Part shown: one piece after another, positions 1-12,122 of the stretch
Position numbering within the stretch: position 1 is the stretch's first letter
Layout of the letters: each line of letters begins with the position of its first letter
From: Histoplasma ohiense
Taxonomy: Eukaryota; Ascomycota; Eurotiomycetes; Onygenales; Ajellomycetaceae
Direction: 5' to 3'
Assembly (NCBI GenBank): GCA_017607445.1
Contig: JAEVHH010000004.1
Coordinates: 1,488,001 to 1,552,000 of the forward strand
DNA length: 64,000 nt
Translations under genes and position numbers: made by a program
The notes under the pieces: generated by a model
The model's input: the letters and a program-made list of their open reading frames with translations, nothing else
Databases searched by the model: none
What the model was told of the DNA's origin: nothing

Positions 1-1767
1 GTGAACGGGGAGTAACGCCGCCGTAGCACAAAGAGCAACAGTCAGCGACACAGCCTTTTGACGTGTGAGGGTGGAGCAGTGGTGTAAGGATAAAACGCTT
101 ATTATTAACAGATCGTAAGAGATATTTATGGGGCGGTTGGTTTAAATGGATGCTAGTAACTACGCATAAATAGAGATATGGTGAGTAAGAGCAGCAGATC
201 TTGAGTGGATCACAAAATGATTGGTTCCTCGAATATGTCAACAAGGACAAATTGCGGCAGCGCGAAACTATGCCCAACCGATCAATCAATGGAATTATCT
301 CTAAGAATTGCTTGTCCGTCTCCTGCCCGAATTTCATGTATCATCACGAAAAAATGGGTCCGCTAGAATGTGGTGCGGAGGCAAGGAAAAATGAGGACTT
401 CGTCATGACGTCAGTGGCTGGTGATTGTCAGGAACTGTGGCGGGGTCCTTGAAATTTTCACGGCTATGGTGGGAGAAGTGTCTTGGTATCGGAGTTTCTC
501 CAGCGGGCATATATGTTATCAATTCGGTTCTAGTAGGGAAAATGCTTGCTCAACATCATCCACATTTAAGGAAAATTGCACAGCATAAATGGCCGAAAAG
601 GAAAAGAGTTATTATTGATAATAGAAATGGTGCCTTCAGGAAAGATTTTGAAAACAGCGAGTTCAGTAAGGGGTTGCAAACCCGCTTCAAAGTGTTCGCA
701 GTGGAGCAAGGATATATTACCGCGATTTGATTCCCACGCCTTCTCGGCAAGCACAAGGGAGAAAACGAGGAGTTGAATGTGCTTTTATGGAGACTGGTTA
801 CATTGATCTGCCTAGTTAGAATGACCTAGCGGGGATGACCGGTGAGATATCAGTCGATGGTTTGCTGGGCGCTGGCTGCTCATCCGCTACTGTTCTGCTG
901 CATTTATACCACGTATTTCTTCCAAATCAAGATAATTTGGTGGTCGTTACCAATAAATGATAGCAGTTGAGAACAGAGAGGAGATTGATAGACTAACTAA
1001 CTAGTTCAGCCAGGTTTGCTACCATTGTGGATCCTGATTTCAACGTCAACGACATACATTATGATGGTCTTGACCAGAGCTTCAGGCAGATTCAAGGGCT
1101 AGGGTGCTTCGATTGATGCAATTTTGTTACCCTTTTCCTTTCCAATGGCCAGAGAAATTTGGTTGAGTTCATCTCTTTCTGATTGTTGCAATCTCTGTGA
1201 TACTGACATCACTCCTTGCCCCAATGCTGGATCTATCCCCTCCATTGACTGTTGGATACAAAAGCAAGCTATGTGTCTCTAGTTTCGGTGCTGGCATAAT
1301 ATGGTCTTTGATAGCATATTAACTCCATACGCAATGCTGCAATTCTCCCTGTACTCAACTGTTTGCTCAGTGGCCATAAATTCTCTGACATCACAAGCTT
1401 TTTTGATTGTGTATCATTTCACAAAATGCCACTGGACATGCAGCCACACAGTATTGAAGCTGCAGAGTGTCATTTCAAAAGAGGAGGGTTGTTCAGTTAA
1501 ACGCTGCTTTGTGATCAGAATCGCGTCTGACACTCTGGGTGCTATGACAACCTGTCACCGCGCCAGAGGAAGACAACATGAGGACAGCAACTCTTTTACC
1601 TCAATGGTCCATTTTTCGCTTCTTGCACACGGTTTAGCGTCCTTCTTCTCTCGCAGTATGTGGCTCAGCTTCCTACTTCGATCCTTCAATCATCGTCTTT
1701 TGCTAGTGTCCGTGCTCTTGAGAAGCTTTGCACTCATTGCTAGCCATCACTTTAACGCGTGGAATCA
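1..1767. other. Intergenic / 5' leader, no gene recognised
   Basis: I see no supported gene here. Short open frames at 201-452, 425-730 and 1301-1780 show no family resemblance, no signal peptide and no compositional sign of coding. The last 450 bases are the likely promoter and leader of the gene starting at 1768. No tRNA-like arm pairs and no long repeats were seen. Confidence 0.6.
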
Positions 1768-4299
1768 ATGGCTCCTCTGAGTGATCTCGTTTTGATCGCC
1801 GTTGTTTGTGCTGTTACTGTTTTCTTGTGTGTGTTGCTGGTGACGGTCCTATGCCTGCGCTATCGGCGGAAGAATATCCTCCATTCCAATGAGACTAGTT
1901 CCAATCTATACCCTCAGTCGCGTGGAATATTCCACACGACATTTCCTTTCCCGTATGCGGGTGCAAGACAATGGTCTGCCATTGGCTCCATAGAAAATCT
2001 CCATGGGCAATTGTCCCCGGGGATTCTCGAGCCGGCTCCCTGCCATACTTCTGAGAGACGAGATGCTCGCATGTCGACGCTGTCGATGCGTAATACGCGT
2101 CGCCTCCAGAAGAAATCAAGTAGGGACATACCTCTCGAGTCTGTGGCATCTCCGCGTTCGCATTCAGGGCCCCCAGATGTTGAAAACATGGGTTCCTCTC
2201 CTCACGCAATCGCAGAGCTTCAAGCTGACTGCACTCCAAAGCGGAAAATACCTCTACAAGATGGCAGCACTACAATTGATAAGGATGAGGGTGGTCGTAT
2301 CACTTCGTGGCCACTGACTACAAGAAAAGGGTCATACTATGACATAACTGCAACAATGCGAGGAGGCCCATTCATTATTGATCCCGAATTAGCCAAAAGA
2401 CGATCTGAAGGGATTCTGCATCAGGCCCCAGGCTCTCCTCCAAAACAGGAAGTTCCTCCATTACCGTTTTCCCGCCCACCTGGAATACCTCACTTAACTA
2501 GGCACGATTCGATGCTCCTTTCAAACAAGAGTTTGGATACTGCAGGGAGCTCAATACTTGATTACCCAGCTGGGGAGAACTTGAATGATTTGATTGACTT
2601 AGAGACGCCCAGCAAACCCCCTCCTAGGATTCGTGAACGGTATATATCGACTAATGGGTGGTGGGTGCCAGCGTCCACAAGAAGCGGATCGGTATCGCGT
2701 ATCCCGCAAGCATCGTCACCCCGTCGTCACAACTCTACGTCTGGTTCATACAAACAAATCGAAGACCGCGGCTCTCCCAGGCGAAGCGCATCCATGCATT
2801 ACCCAGAGGAAAGATCAACTTGTATTTTGGGTGTCCAGACACCAACTAAAACCTGCCAACTATACGTCCCTCCTCTCGGAGAATCACGTTCTCTGACGAG
2901 TGGGCCATGGATTCCAAGTAATATACGCAATCAAAAAAGTCAGCTGCCTATTGCACATGAGCTAAACACATCTTCCAGCCTTGAAAGTGACCCTAGGTCG
3001 GATGAAGTGCGTTCTCACTCAACTATATTGAAGCCGATCACGGAGAGCGGGAAGAATTGCGGAACTCGAACACTGGCAAACGCCAATGAATGTCCTTCCA
3101 ATCGAACTCATTGCGTCCGTACGTCACGCCTATCAACACTTGGGGAAGCATCTCTCGACGAAGCAAGGAAGGGACATCAACGTCGAAAGAGCGCCAGGAC
3201 ATCTATTTGTCAACGAAACTCTATTCTAACTTCATTGTCGCCAACTATTGAAGAGCCAGAAGACAATTCTTGTAAATCTACGCCTCGAGCGAAAACCATT
3301 ACTCCGGTCCGCCAAGATAAGAAGTCTTCTGAACTCCCATCAACCAGTGAAAATTCGCACAACCCTTTTGATAATGACGAAGATGACATTTCTGACGATG
3401 GCGGCGGGGAACCAACACCCACTCCTATCGAACGAGGCTCAACAACAAGTCTATCGATAACTTGTCCCTCCAGCGTACCAAAATTATCTCCAGCTCTCGT
3501 CCATGAAAGACCAAATATTCCCCGTCGTTCATCGCTGCGCCGAAACTCATCGACTGTCCTACGATCCCAACATGAATCTCAGTCCCAACCCCAGCGCCCC
3601 ACATCAATAGCCTCGACTATTTCCATTCTTGAAAATGAGCCCTACGCATCGACTCCATCAATCACAACGCCGACAAATACTGGTTCTGACTTCCCCAGTT
3701 TAGAAATTTACGGCAACATCATCGCGAAAATGGATAACGAGGCGAGGAACCTCAATAACGGCCATCTCCCCGCAAGAAATGCCTTTGCTCTTCCCGAAAA
3801 CTCCGCGCTGATGGAACAAGAAACAGGAGTGTCAGGCGAGAAAAAGCCAAGGCCCCTACCTATCCTTCCTATACCCAAATTGTCCCAAACGCTTTCCCGC
3901 TCACGCCCCCAGAAATTCCGAGCAGCACTCACAACCATACAATCAGCGTCTAATATCGCTATGCCTGATGGTGTTGATGGAGTTAGTTGCCACGATAGTG
4001 ATAAGGAGAATGGTGGTAACGCTGTCAGTAAAAGTGACGATGGTTACAATGGTAGCCGATCTCCCACTTCAACACCCAGTCCATCGCAACTTCGCCAGTT
4101 AGAGAAGTGGGAAGGAGCGGAGAGCTCCATTCAACACGAGGGAACTGAGTCGCCTTCTGAGAAACAAGAGAGACCTGGAGGGCCGGTGGCTTCAACGCCT
4201 TTGAAAGCGGGAGCGGCAGTCGGGACAGAGAAGCTGACCTCATCGATTGTGAGAACACCTGGCAGCATGTATGATCAATTTGGATTCTTGAAGGAGTAA
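1768..4299 (+). CDS. Membrane-anchored, Ser/Pro-rich low-complexity protein
   Basis: A single uninterrupted frame of 843 residues. The first ATG in frame is at 1768; the frame opens slightly earlier but only with a GTG. Residues 5-31 form one strongly hydrophobic segment followed by the basic stop-transfer LRYRRK, so this is probably a single-pass protein with a short outer N-terminus and a long cytosolic tail. The tail is rich in Ser, Pro, Thr and Arg with many RRxS-like sites, suggesting phosphorylation. An NPF tripeptide followed by an acidic run lies near residue 532; NPF is the classic EH-domain ligand in endocytic proteins, so a link to cortex or endocytosis is possible but is inference. 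I recognise no catalytic domain. It is tail-to-tail with the ICln-type gene. Confidence 0.8.
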   Translation: MAPLSDLVLIAVVCAVTVFLCVLLVTVLCLRYRRKNILHSNETSSNLYPQSRGIFHTTFPFPYAGARQWSAIGSIENLHGQLSPGILEPAPCHTSERRDARMSTLSMRNTRRLQKKSSRDIPLESVASPRSHSGPPDVENMGSSPHAIAELQADCTPKRKIPLQDGSTTIDKDEGGRITSWPLTTRKGSYYDITATMRGGPFIIDPELAKRRSEGILHQAPGSPPKQEVPPLPFSRPPGIPHLTRHDSMLLSNKSLDTAGSSILDYPAGENLNDLIDLETPSKPPPRIRERYISTNGWWVPASTRSGSVSRIPQASSPRRHNSTSGSYKQIEDRGSPRRSASMHYPEERSTCILGVQTPTKTCQLYVPPLGESRSLTSGPWIPSNIRNQKSQLPIAHELNTSSSLESDPRSDEVRSHSTILKPITESGKNCGTRTLANANECPSNRTHCVRTSRLSTLGEASLDEARKGHQRRKSARTSICQRNSILTSLSPTIEEPEDNSCKSTPRAKTITPVRQDKKSSELPSTSENSHNPFDNDEDDISDDGGGEPTPTPIERGSTTSLSITCPSSVPKLSPALVHERPNIPRRSSLRRNSSTVLRSQHESQSQPQRPTSIASTISILENEPYASTPSITTPTNTGSDFPSLEIYGNIIAKMDNEARNLNNGHLPARNAFALPENSALMEQETGVSGEKKPRPLPILPIPKLSQTLSRSRPQKFRAALTTIQSASNIAMPDGVDGVSCHDSDKENGGNAVSKSDDGYNGSRSPTSTPSPSQLRQLEKWEGAESSIQHEGTESPSEKQERPGGPVASTPLKAGAAVGTEKLTSSIVRTPGSMYDQFGFLKE

Positions 4300-5060
4300 T
4301 GATGAGGAATATGGCACCCCTAATGGAAAGAAAGGATAATTGGAACATGGCGTTCATGGCAAGAATAAGTTTATCGTTGATGATGTTCCCATTTTAGGTT
4401 GAACGTGGGCTATATCTTTCGTTTGGAGTTGTTGGAAGCTTGTTATCCATATTTAATGGCGTCCGTCGGACTTTCCCCTTGCGTTCGTCCCTTGCGTGGC
4501 ATAGGAGTGGGTTAATTCTTAGCTGACTTCACATTATCTGACCTGGATGTTTTGTTGGTGTCTTGTTGTATTTATCGATTGGAATTTGATTTGGTTTTGG
4601 GCGAACTGGAAGATGTATGTGAATACAACCTTGAGCCGATTCATGGCTCCAAGTTCCTTTTTCTGGTGATGATGTCGCTTCTTCAGTGCTTTTTTGAATG
4701 ACTACGTGAAATTATTGTTTATTTCACGTTGTCCGTTTATCACTCGAATCACCAAGTCGCTGTCTGGTTTCTACTAGTTACTGTTGTATTTTAATGTTTA
4801 ATTGCACCCGAGGCAGCTTCGGCTCTGTCGATGAACACCCCCCAAACCTGCATGGAAACAATACAATTCTCATAATTTCCCCAACTGATTTCATTTTAAT
4901 CAACTTTTTATTTCAATTACACTTAGCTACTTACCAAGGGTATCTAATACAGAGTCAGAAGCTATCATAAGCCCAAAAGATAACGCAAAAGCCTCCAAAA
5001 GATTCATAGAAAATTCTTTTTTTTACTGATTTCTTTTGTTTTCCATACAAACCTAGGCAC
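4300..5060. other. Convergent 3' intergenic region
   Basis: Tail-to-tail spacer between the gene ending at 4299 (+) and the gene ending at 5061 (-). It is T-rich and presumably holds both 3' UTRs. No further feature was seen. Confidence 0.6.
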
Positions 5061-6218
5061 TTAGCCCGTCCTCCTCCACTTCGTCTCCTCCCCACCCTCA
5101 TCGGTATTCACATTAATAGCATCTTGCCCATTTCCCTCACCACCTTCCTCACGAGGTCTAACCGTCCCAGCCCCAGGCCCCAAAGAAACCCCACCCGGCC
5201 CTTCGCTCCCATCCCCAATATCCTCACCACCTTTCCAATTCCCCTCCTCATCAAAATACTCATGCATATTTTCTGCCGTAATCCAACCTCCACTCCCGGG
5301 CATCGCAGGCGGTAAGCCGCCTGTGCTATTGCCAGGAGTGATCAGCCCTCTCTGATACAAGATACTACCATCCAGCTGTTCGGTGGGGTGATTCTGCATA
5401 TCCTCGTCGCCTTCTTCGTCGCTTCCATGTTGCGAGGCTGGATCAGGATGCAAGTTCGAACATGCTGAGACGGCGGCAAACAGATCTTGCGCAGGCGTTT
5501 GGCTGTGTTTATTTTCTTCCTCTTCCGTAGTGAGGAGTTCATCTTGTTGTTGCGGTTGTGGTGGGGGTTGGAGTTGGGGAGGCGGAGGCACTATTGTTAG
5601 ACACGTGCTATCTTCTTCCATATCCTCGTCCTCCTGGTTGTCCTGGCTGTCTGCTGAAAGTTGCATATATAAACCCTGCACTGTATTTTCATTTGCAACG
5701 GAGGAAGTTGTTGCGGGTGAAGTGGAGTTAGGGATTTGGAGACGTTGAATCGCATGCAGGGAGATTGACGGGTACGGGATTGCGACACCGGTTTTCGCAC
5801 GCTGGGAGTAGAGAAGGAGGCGTCTATTTCACTGTTAGAGATGCGCATATTCTCCTGAAAATAACATTTGAATTACGTGGGAACATTTGTATCCATACTC
5901 AGATGTTACCCAAACATCAACCTCATCTATCACAATCTCTTTGTTCCCATCCGCACCGTCGGTAGCTGTAGCGGTAGCGGAGGTCGAAGATTCGCTAGCT
6001 GAGGTGCCATTCACAGCTTCAGCTACGGACGCATTCGGTCGCAACCCATTCAATGCAGTGGATTTGTTTAATTCTTCTTCCAAAATCACTATTTTACAAC
6101 GTTCGCTCAGATGGTGCAGGATGGGGGGTCCTGAATAGAACGATGCCGGAGTATGCGATTGGTGCTCGGCAAGCGGAATGAATGAAGAAGGTTCCGGGGG
6201 GTTGCGAAAGACTTCCAT
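5061..6218 (-). CDS. ICln / regulator of volume decrease family protein (PH-like)
   Basis: Two exons on the minus strand, 6218-5899 and 5823-5061, give 360 residues. The donor is GA|GTATGG at 5898 and the acceptor AAATAG| at 5824; the join restores the continuous strand VTSERLLLYSQ. The first exon opens with MEVFRNPPEP and carries FIPLAEHQSHTP and SGPPILHH, which resemble fungal pICln (Voldacs/ICln family). The second exon continues with the IPYPSISLHAIQRL strand typical of the ICln PH-like fold, then a long Gln/Pro- and acid-rich tail. Family members are assembly chaperones of the methylosome that handle Sm proteins; older work proposed a role in volume-regulated chloride current. The acidic tail fits chaperoning of basic Sm tails. 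A conserved-looking N-terminus fixes the start at 6218 rather than the upstream in-frame ATG at 6287. Confidence 0.82.
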
Positions 6219-6596
6219 TGCGAATATGAGTCGATTCCAATCCAAATTGATAAACCTGGGTTTCTGGCGCATGCAATCCCATATCAAAATCGATGGTTTG
6301 CTAGTGAGGTCACTTTAGTTGGTGACTAAGCAAGATCTTATGCTTGGTCAACGACACAGCACTTGACTACATCACGGATACTGCAACGCACAAAGGCAAG
6401 AAGGATGAGAAGCGCGACCACTTCCAACTATTATTGCCGTTTGATATCCTAAAGCCTACCGGGGCGTTTGTAGTCATATATAAATGTTCATATAACTCTA
6501 CCCAAGAACAACGCGCTTCGATGCCAAGGGAAAAGGGAAACAAAAGTGGGAACATGAAGATATAGCCATACAATACACCCAGAACCATTTTCGCCA
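6219..6596. other. Intergenic promoter of the ICln-type gene
   Basis: A 378-base spacer between two minus-strand genes. It must hold the 3' end of the peroxidase gene's downstream neighbour space and the promoter of the ICln-type gene. No recognisable element was seen. Confidence 0.5.
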
Positions 6597-7568
6597 TTAT
6601 GTCTTATTTATGAACGGGAGCCTTCCAATCAAACCTTCTATAGGTTTGCCAGTCAGTATCTTTCCCAAAGTGTTTTCTACCATCATTAATGTCTCGGGAA
6701 GAACTTCTCCGCCGGCAATCATGAGCTTTGCGATTAAAGGCGCCAGGGTTAGCGCATTCGTTTGTTTCGATGGTCGCTGCCATCCCTCAAGATATGGCAA
6801 CCGTTCTTGCTCTATTTCATCGATTAGAAAGGTTACTAATGCATGAACTTAGGCTCCTAAATTTCCTTACCGAAGAAAATCCTGATCCAATCAACTCGAG
6901 GGTTTCCTGTATCAGGGTTCCCAAAAACACTTAAATACTGCGCAGTTTCAGTATAGCTAATTATATCATCCTTCGCATTAAATGTGAAATCAGGATTTCG
7001 TGCTCTTTCCGTTTTGATTCGATTTAGCCGTGCATGAGCAGCTGCTCCCAAGCTTACAGTGCGGTCGTCGATGAAGTAGTCGAGGACGCTCTGCCAAATC
7101 GTCGCGTTGAAGCTGATATTGTCACCAAAGTAAATGTCGCCTCGTGATAAACTTGCGTCGTGTTCGGCAAACAAGTCGTGATTAGCGAGATCATCTAGGT
7201 TGAAGTAGAGCTGAAGTGGATTTTTCGCCCCTATCATCCCCCCAGTGCCAGCAACAAGTGTGAGATCAAATCCAACATTTAACCCCTCCAATATGCCTTT
7301 AAGCAAGGTCGGATAAGTCATTCGCTTTCCGTTGCGAGGAAGTATGCCATGATTTGCGAGACTGTTCAATGCAGGGCATGGTCCACGGACTGTCGACGTT
7401 GTCAGAATATTACAGAATTTTCTTGAAAAACACTTTTTGGTCAAATAGCTTACCGTCATCTGGTCCTGGTGGATGCCATCGCGTGTAATCCACTGCTGCA
7501 GACACCAGACTAAAGTTCACAAAAACCATCACAATCACGGTGTTCAACATGACTTGCGATAACCCCAT
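6597..7568 (-). CDS. Secreted heme-thiolate peroxidase (peroxidase family 2, chloroperoxidase/peroxygenase-like)
   Basis: Three minus-strand exons, 7568-7454, 7389-6871 and 6811-6597, give 282 residues. Residues 1-25 are a hydrophobic signal peptide ending near SLVSAA, so secretion is likely. The hallmark PCP motif, which supplies the proximal heme-thiolate Cys, lies at residues 43-45 within RGPCPALNSLANHGILPRNG. EHD at about residues 114-116 followed by ASLSRGD matches the acid-base/metal motif of Caldariomyces chloroperoxidase and short unspecific peroxygenases. The third exon restores the conserved ERLPYLEGWQRP segment. Family enzymes use H2O2 to halogenate, epoxidise or hydroxylate substrates, including fatty acids; the substrate here cannot be told. 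It lies near a fatty-acid dioxygenase gene, discussed in the findings. Confidence 0.88.
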
Positions 7569-9259
7569 TTGCGATATGTGGATCTCCGTCTTTTTTGAGC
7601 TTGGAACGGAAAGAAAACTGCACGAAAGAATCAATCCCATGCGATTTCACTTGCTGTCAATGATATATGTTCTATATTCTTCATAAAGAAGCGAAGATGG
7701 TGACACCGGTGAGGTAAGAGTCTGGAAGCAAGGAGAGCAATTAACTGTGAGTAGCAATTGCAAAAAGGTCATCTGCGCACGGTCACAGCAAGCTCATGAT
7801 TTGTTCAGATCCTCATCCGTATCAGAGTCAAGTATCCATTTCACCTGGAAATTGAACAGGATCTACAAACTAAAGCCTTCCGTAATCTCCCTGAAAGGGA
7901 ATTGAGATATTGGTGGGGATCCTCAGCACAATTCCCAGCACAGGTTATTTGCTTGGCTCGACGTAGGTATCATATCATAGGTATCGGATGTGAATGACCC
8001 ACGGGCAGTCATTCTGCCAATTCCTCACCAACTACGTGGTAGCGCAATGTCCTCTAACCTTCGAGCGCATCGGATGGACTCACTTCAACAAGCGGGTTGA
8101 TAATCGATCCACTGTCGATCAGATCATCTCAGCGTTTAGAGCGCCACTCGCATAATTAGGGATGATTTGAATAGTGATGAGCTCCTTCAGCCTAAAAACA
8201 TATGGCGTATTCTCTGAGAAGTCATGAATATGAGGTTGAATTTCCAATGATACTAAAGAAATGATCGGAATGCTTATTTTTGCTCACAGATTTGAATATC
8301 GGGTACATGTGAGGGAATGCTTGGAGTCAAATAATACCACGCTACAGCAGGAGTTATCAACTTGATATACGTTTATCACGTAAAAGCAAGTACTTGTGGT
8401 AGAAACAGACCCCGAGCCGTCACTTGAACTACCTGATAGTGCAGCACAGATTGCATTTTGCAATGTGATTGAAGATCTAGAGAAAGTAAACTGGAAAGAA
8501 ATTTAGAATGCAACTGAGCTCCAAGACAAACCCACCCATCCATACAAACTGTTCAAAACTTCAGAAGAGCGTTTCTATCGTCTAAGCTCATAGCTTTCTC
8601 ACACATCCACACCTCAAGTGACATATTTTCCATAATGCACGTCGACAAAGTTAATTTCCTGAATTTTTCGTCTAGAAAAAGCCCAGGTAGAAGTCAACAC
8701 CCAGCCGCGTATGCAACAATCTGAGCTTCTCTCTCGTCTTCGCAGCTTAGTTACCTTTTCAACGATTACACCGCCCGTAGTAAATCCCAGTGACACAATT
8801 TTAAGTCCTTTCTCGTTGCCCTATGAGCGTTAGGGAAAAATATTGTAAAGTAAACTAGTGATCTACAAATGATGCTCTAAAATATCTGCAAGGTAGCAAT
8901 TAAATCATAGGCAGAATGTTTCAACCAATGCCCTGGGGGGTATTACGATACCAATGCTCAGGATCACACACAGGGATCGCAATGACACATTGATGATCGA
9001 CATTGGTGTTCCGCCTAGCCTTTGTGGCGCAAATTAACTCTGTTAGATGAAATGCTAAGCTGTTTGGGGTTCGGTCGGGGGACCTAATATCAACCCCATT
9101 TTTGAGCCCGCAGGCACGGACCAGTTGTTTTTGGTGAAAAACATCATATCCACATTGCAATTCTAACCACGAAAAGATAGTAAGAAAAAAAAAATAATTC
9201 CATTACATGATAAAGTTTTCACGTATCAAAACACACATGCAGGTGGAGAACACCAAGCG
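7569..9259. other. Intergenic region with a possible coding relic
   Basis: This 1.7-kb stretch holds the peroxidase promoter and no intact gene. On the plus strand at about 8399-8593 one frame reads like ordinary protein (PEPSLELPDSAAQIAF, then a TAG, then THPYKLFKTSEERFYRL) interrupted by one stop. This may be a decayed exon, but I cannot name a family. A 79-codon minus-strand frame at 8921-9160 is also unassigned. Confidence 0.4.
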
Positions 9260-11006
9260 TCAATATGTCCAGCTCCATGACCGAGCTCCATGTGATTCTA
9301 CTACCTTGGTGATCTTCTTTTTTATAGCCTCTTGCGTTTTTGGTGGAATCTTCTTTTGCTTTCCCCAACGGCTAGCCCAGTACCACGGCATCAGGATCCG
9401 CAAGAGCATGAAAGGCAATGATTTGATGAGAAGTATGGGATCCTCCAAAAATGGAGGTAGGTCACCTCCGAGCCGGGGCATTTCGCTAAGCACGCCGGCC
9501 TTATACAGCTGAACTACAGAGCAGTGGATTTTCGCATCTCGGGGTATATCACGGGTCGCACCGAGGTTTGGGGGCCAGTAACGTGGGATCCATTCTCCGT
9601 ATTCAAGTTCCAGGCGGGTGAATAGAGGAAGGATTTCTGTGTAGGTAGTATGAGATCCCGGTTAGCGCTCAGATAAGCCTAGATAATCGGAGAGAGTATA
9701 GATTGTAAATCTATTAACGGTTTGAACATACCGAGAATCCACCACATTAACGTTGCGAAGCGTGATACGCCACGGTCGAAAGCGAGGAAGTCGTGTGGTC
9801 TCCGTTCTTTTAGAGCAGATTCACGTGGAGTGTGTGAGGACAGGCCATGGGTTGGCAGCAACACTGGTGCACGTCCCGCTTTCATATGGCCTCTTTGGTT
9901 AATCGTCTCCTGGTCAAATGCTAGCTTGCCAGCTGGCTGGTCCTCGAGGGCGTTCACTTGGTCGATCATCCATGCCAAGGGAATATCGGACAGAAGATGC
10001 TTTCCGGGGCCTTCATAGTGAAACCCTCCGCCAACATCGCAGTGATTTCCCGCAAACCATACTTCGTGGATGTCAGAATCTTGATGATCCTTTTCGAATA
10101 GGAAGAGAGCTGGTTTGAACTTCAGCCGGCGTTCGTGGATGGAAACTGCGTGGCGGATATGGACTGCCGGGGGCTTGATTTCATGTTAAAACAACAGACA
10201 CAAAAAATATATGTATTCAATTCAGGGAAACAATTGTTTTTACCGTGGCAATGTAACGATAGGATTGTCGTCGGAAAGGAACGTCAAATTGGCCGACACT
10301 GTTCACGCAGTCAAAAAGCCCCAGGAAATATACCTTAACATCGCGACGACAAAAGGTGCGCTTGAAATGCTCTAAGTATCGTTCTTGGTCGCGCTCTTTC
10401 GTGCTCTTGTTAATCTTGCCCCGATTGCGTTGAACTTCGCTGAAGGATTGGAAGGCAAAACGGATCATATCTTCGTTTCCCTGGGACAGGAGGCCTATGA
10501 CGTTGATCATCTCAGCTAGGAACCGTGCAGTATATGCCCCACGAGAAAATCCGAAGATGTATATCGCATCGCCTGGCGAGTAAAATCTCATCAAGAATTT
10601 GTATCCAGCGGAAACATGGTACTCGAAAGTGGTGCCGATCGCTTGGTCCATCATAGATCCGATACTGGCTCTTAATCGTCCTATGAACGATATACCAGAG
10701 TTACTTGTGCCAGCATCAAATGTCCCAATCCCGGCTAATAAAACAGAATGTACATCAGCTCCTAGTTATTCTTGGGAACCAAACGAAGGAAATGTATGTA
10801 TTGTGAGTTGACGCGTATTGATTGATATACTAACGCTGATAGTAATGGAATTGGTTCTTGTCAAAACGATTCAACATATCATATATTTTGACGACATTTG
10901 TATCTGACTCGTTTGCTTGAAAGCTGTTCCCAGTGCCGTCGAAGCAAAGGACAAGCCGGCGAGGTACATCACTTCGATTCTCACGATTTGTGCTAAACGG
11001 AATCAT
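9260..11006 (-). CDS. DUF2235 alpha/beta-hydrolase-like protein
   Basis: Four minus-strand exons, 11006-10835, 10734-10244, 10173-9732 and 9636-9260, sum to 493 residues with phases matching at every join. The N-terminus carries RRLVLCFDGTGN, the DGTG signature of DUF2235. YYQPGIGTFDAGT spans the first junction. GFSRGAYTAR near residues 119-128 is the nucleophile elbow, with Ser about 121. EVWFAGNHCDVGGGF supplies a likely acid residue. The C-terminus, PFLEDPILLIKSLPFMLL onward, is hydrophobic then Lys-rich. The family is an alpha/beta-hydrolase group related to the Tle1 phospholipase effectors of bacteria; fungal members are mostly uncharacterised, so lipase activity is inference. The gene is divergent from the dioxygenase gene at 12123, with about 1.1 kb between their starts. 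Confidence 0.88.
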
Positions 11007-12122
11007 AATTGAAATTGGTTATGAGGGGAAACGACAAGGGAAACTCGACTAACAGTGAATGAAACGAAAATAGTGAATGGAAATTTGAGCAGGTGAAACG
11101 GGAGATATTCCTCGACTTCGGGTGGCGAATATCACGAACTCTTCGATCGGCAAGAGTAATAATGTTTATACAAAATGCACGAGTCGTCCATGTTGTGATG
11201 ACGACAATAAAATATCCACTAATGCTCTCTCATGATCACGCTGACTCGTAAAATAAGAAGTTCAAATAATCCCACAAACGTACCCGCACTACGGAGTACA
11301 TACATTATGTATCCAACCACATCATTTTGCACGATAAGTATCCTAAAATGAGTTATCGGGCAGCAATCTCCATCCGAACCAAATATCGGTCAACTGAATG
11401 TTCCAATCGCAGTTGGACACCACAGTTGACAGCTGCGATAGCTTAGGCTTCGATCAGCTTTGCAGGGCTCTAGTATGTATCAAAAGTCGATTGGCGAATG
11501 GATATCTCTTTCCATTGAAAGGTTGAAGCCCCAATAATGAGTATGGCAAGCTGTGTGCGGGGTGACGAAGAGTAACGTGTATGCATGTTCATGTCCGGCG
11601 ATCAACACCCTCGAAATTGTGAAGCCAATGGGCAATGTATCGCAATGGCATCGCCCTCGGCTCCGAATCTTCAAAGGGATAACTTGATAGTCCCGAAACC
11701 GCCTGCATGATTCCATCCACTAGATCCGTGATTGCCATCCCGCTGCCGGTGCACGCAGACTAAACTTCCAGATCCAAAATGCGCTAACAGGACAACGCTG
11801 ATATGAATGTGGCGGACTGAATAACTTGTCAAGCTGCATGCACCTTGACGGATTTGCGTAGAATGATTTTCGTCAATAATGAGCTTCCCAAGACAACTCG
11901 TTCACTCACTTTCTCTCCCGGTGGTGTGAAGAATCTGTTTCCCGCCTTGCTACATGATTTGAGGACCAAAGCCGGCGACAGCTGAAGGCTTGAGAGATTT
12001 CGGCATATATTACTATCTCCTCGAGATCTATTAGACTGAGCGCACTCCCCACTGCCTGGTTTAAGGATTTTCAAGTGAAACGTCAATTTTTTTTGCTATT
12101 TTTTCTGACCCCGAAGAGAATA
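11007..12122. other. Divergent intergenic region between DUF2235 and dioxygenase genes
   Basis: A shared upstream region for two head-to-head genes. A TACGGAGTA motif occurs at 11290-11298, one of three related copies in this window. Several short open frames are unsupported. Confidence 0.55.

Noticed and set aside
1301..1780. 159-codon frame just upstream of the membrane protein gene
   Set aside because: No domain, and it overlaps the likely leader of the next gene. It has no splice arrangement that joins it in phase.
5835..6287. Separate gene upstream of the 5061-5681 frame
   Set aside because: It is the first exon of the same ICln-type gene; removing 5898-5824 joins the conserved strands in phase.
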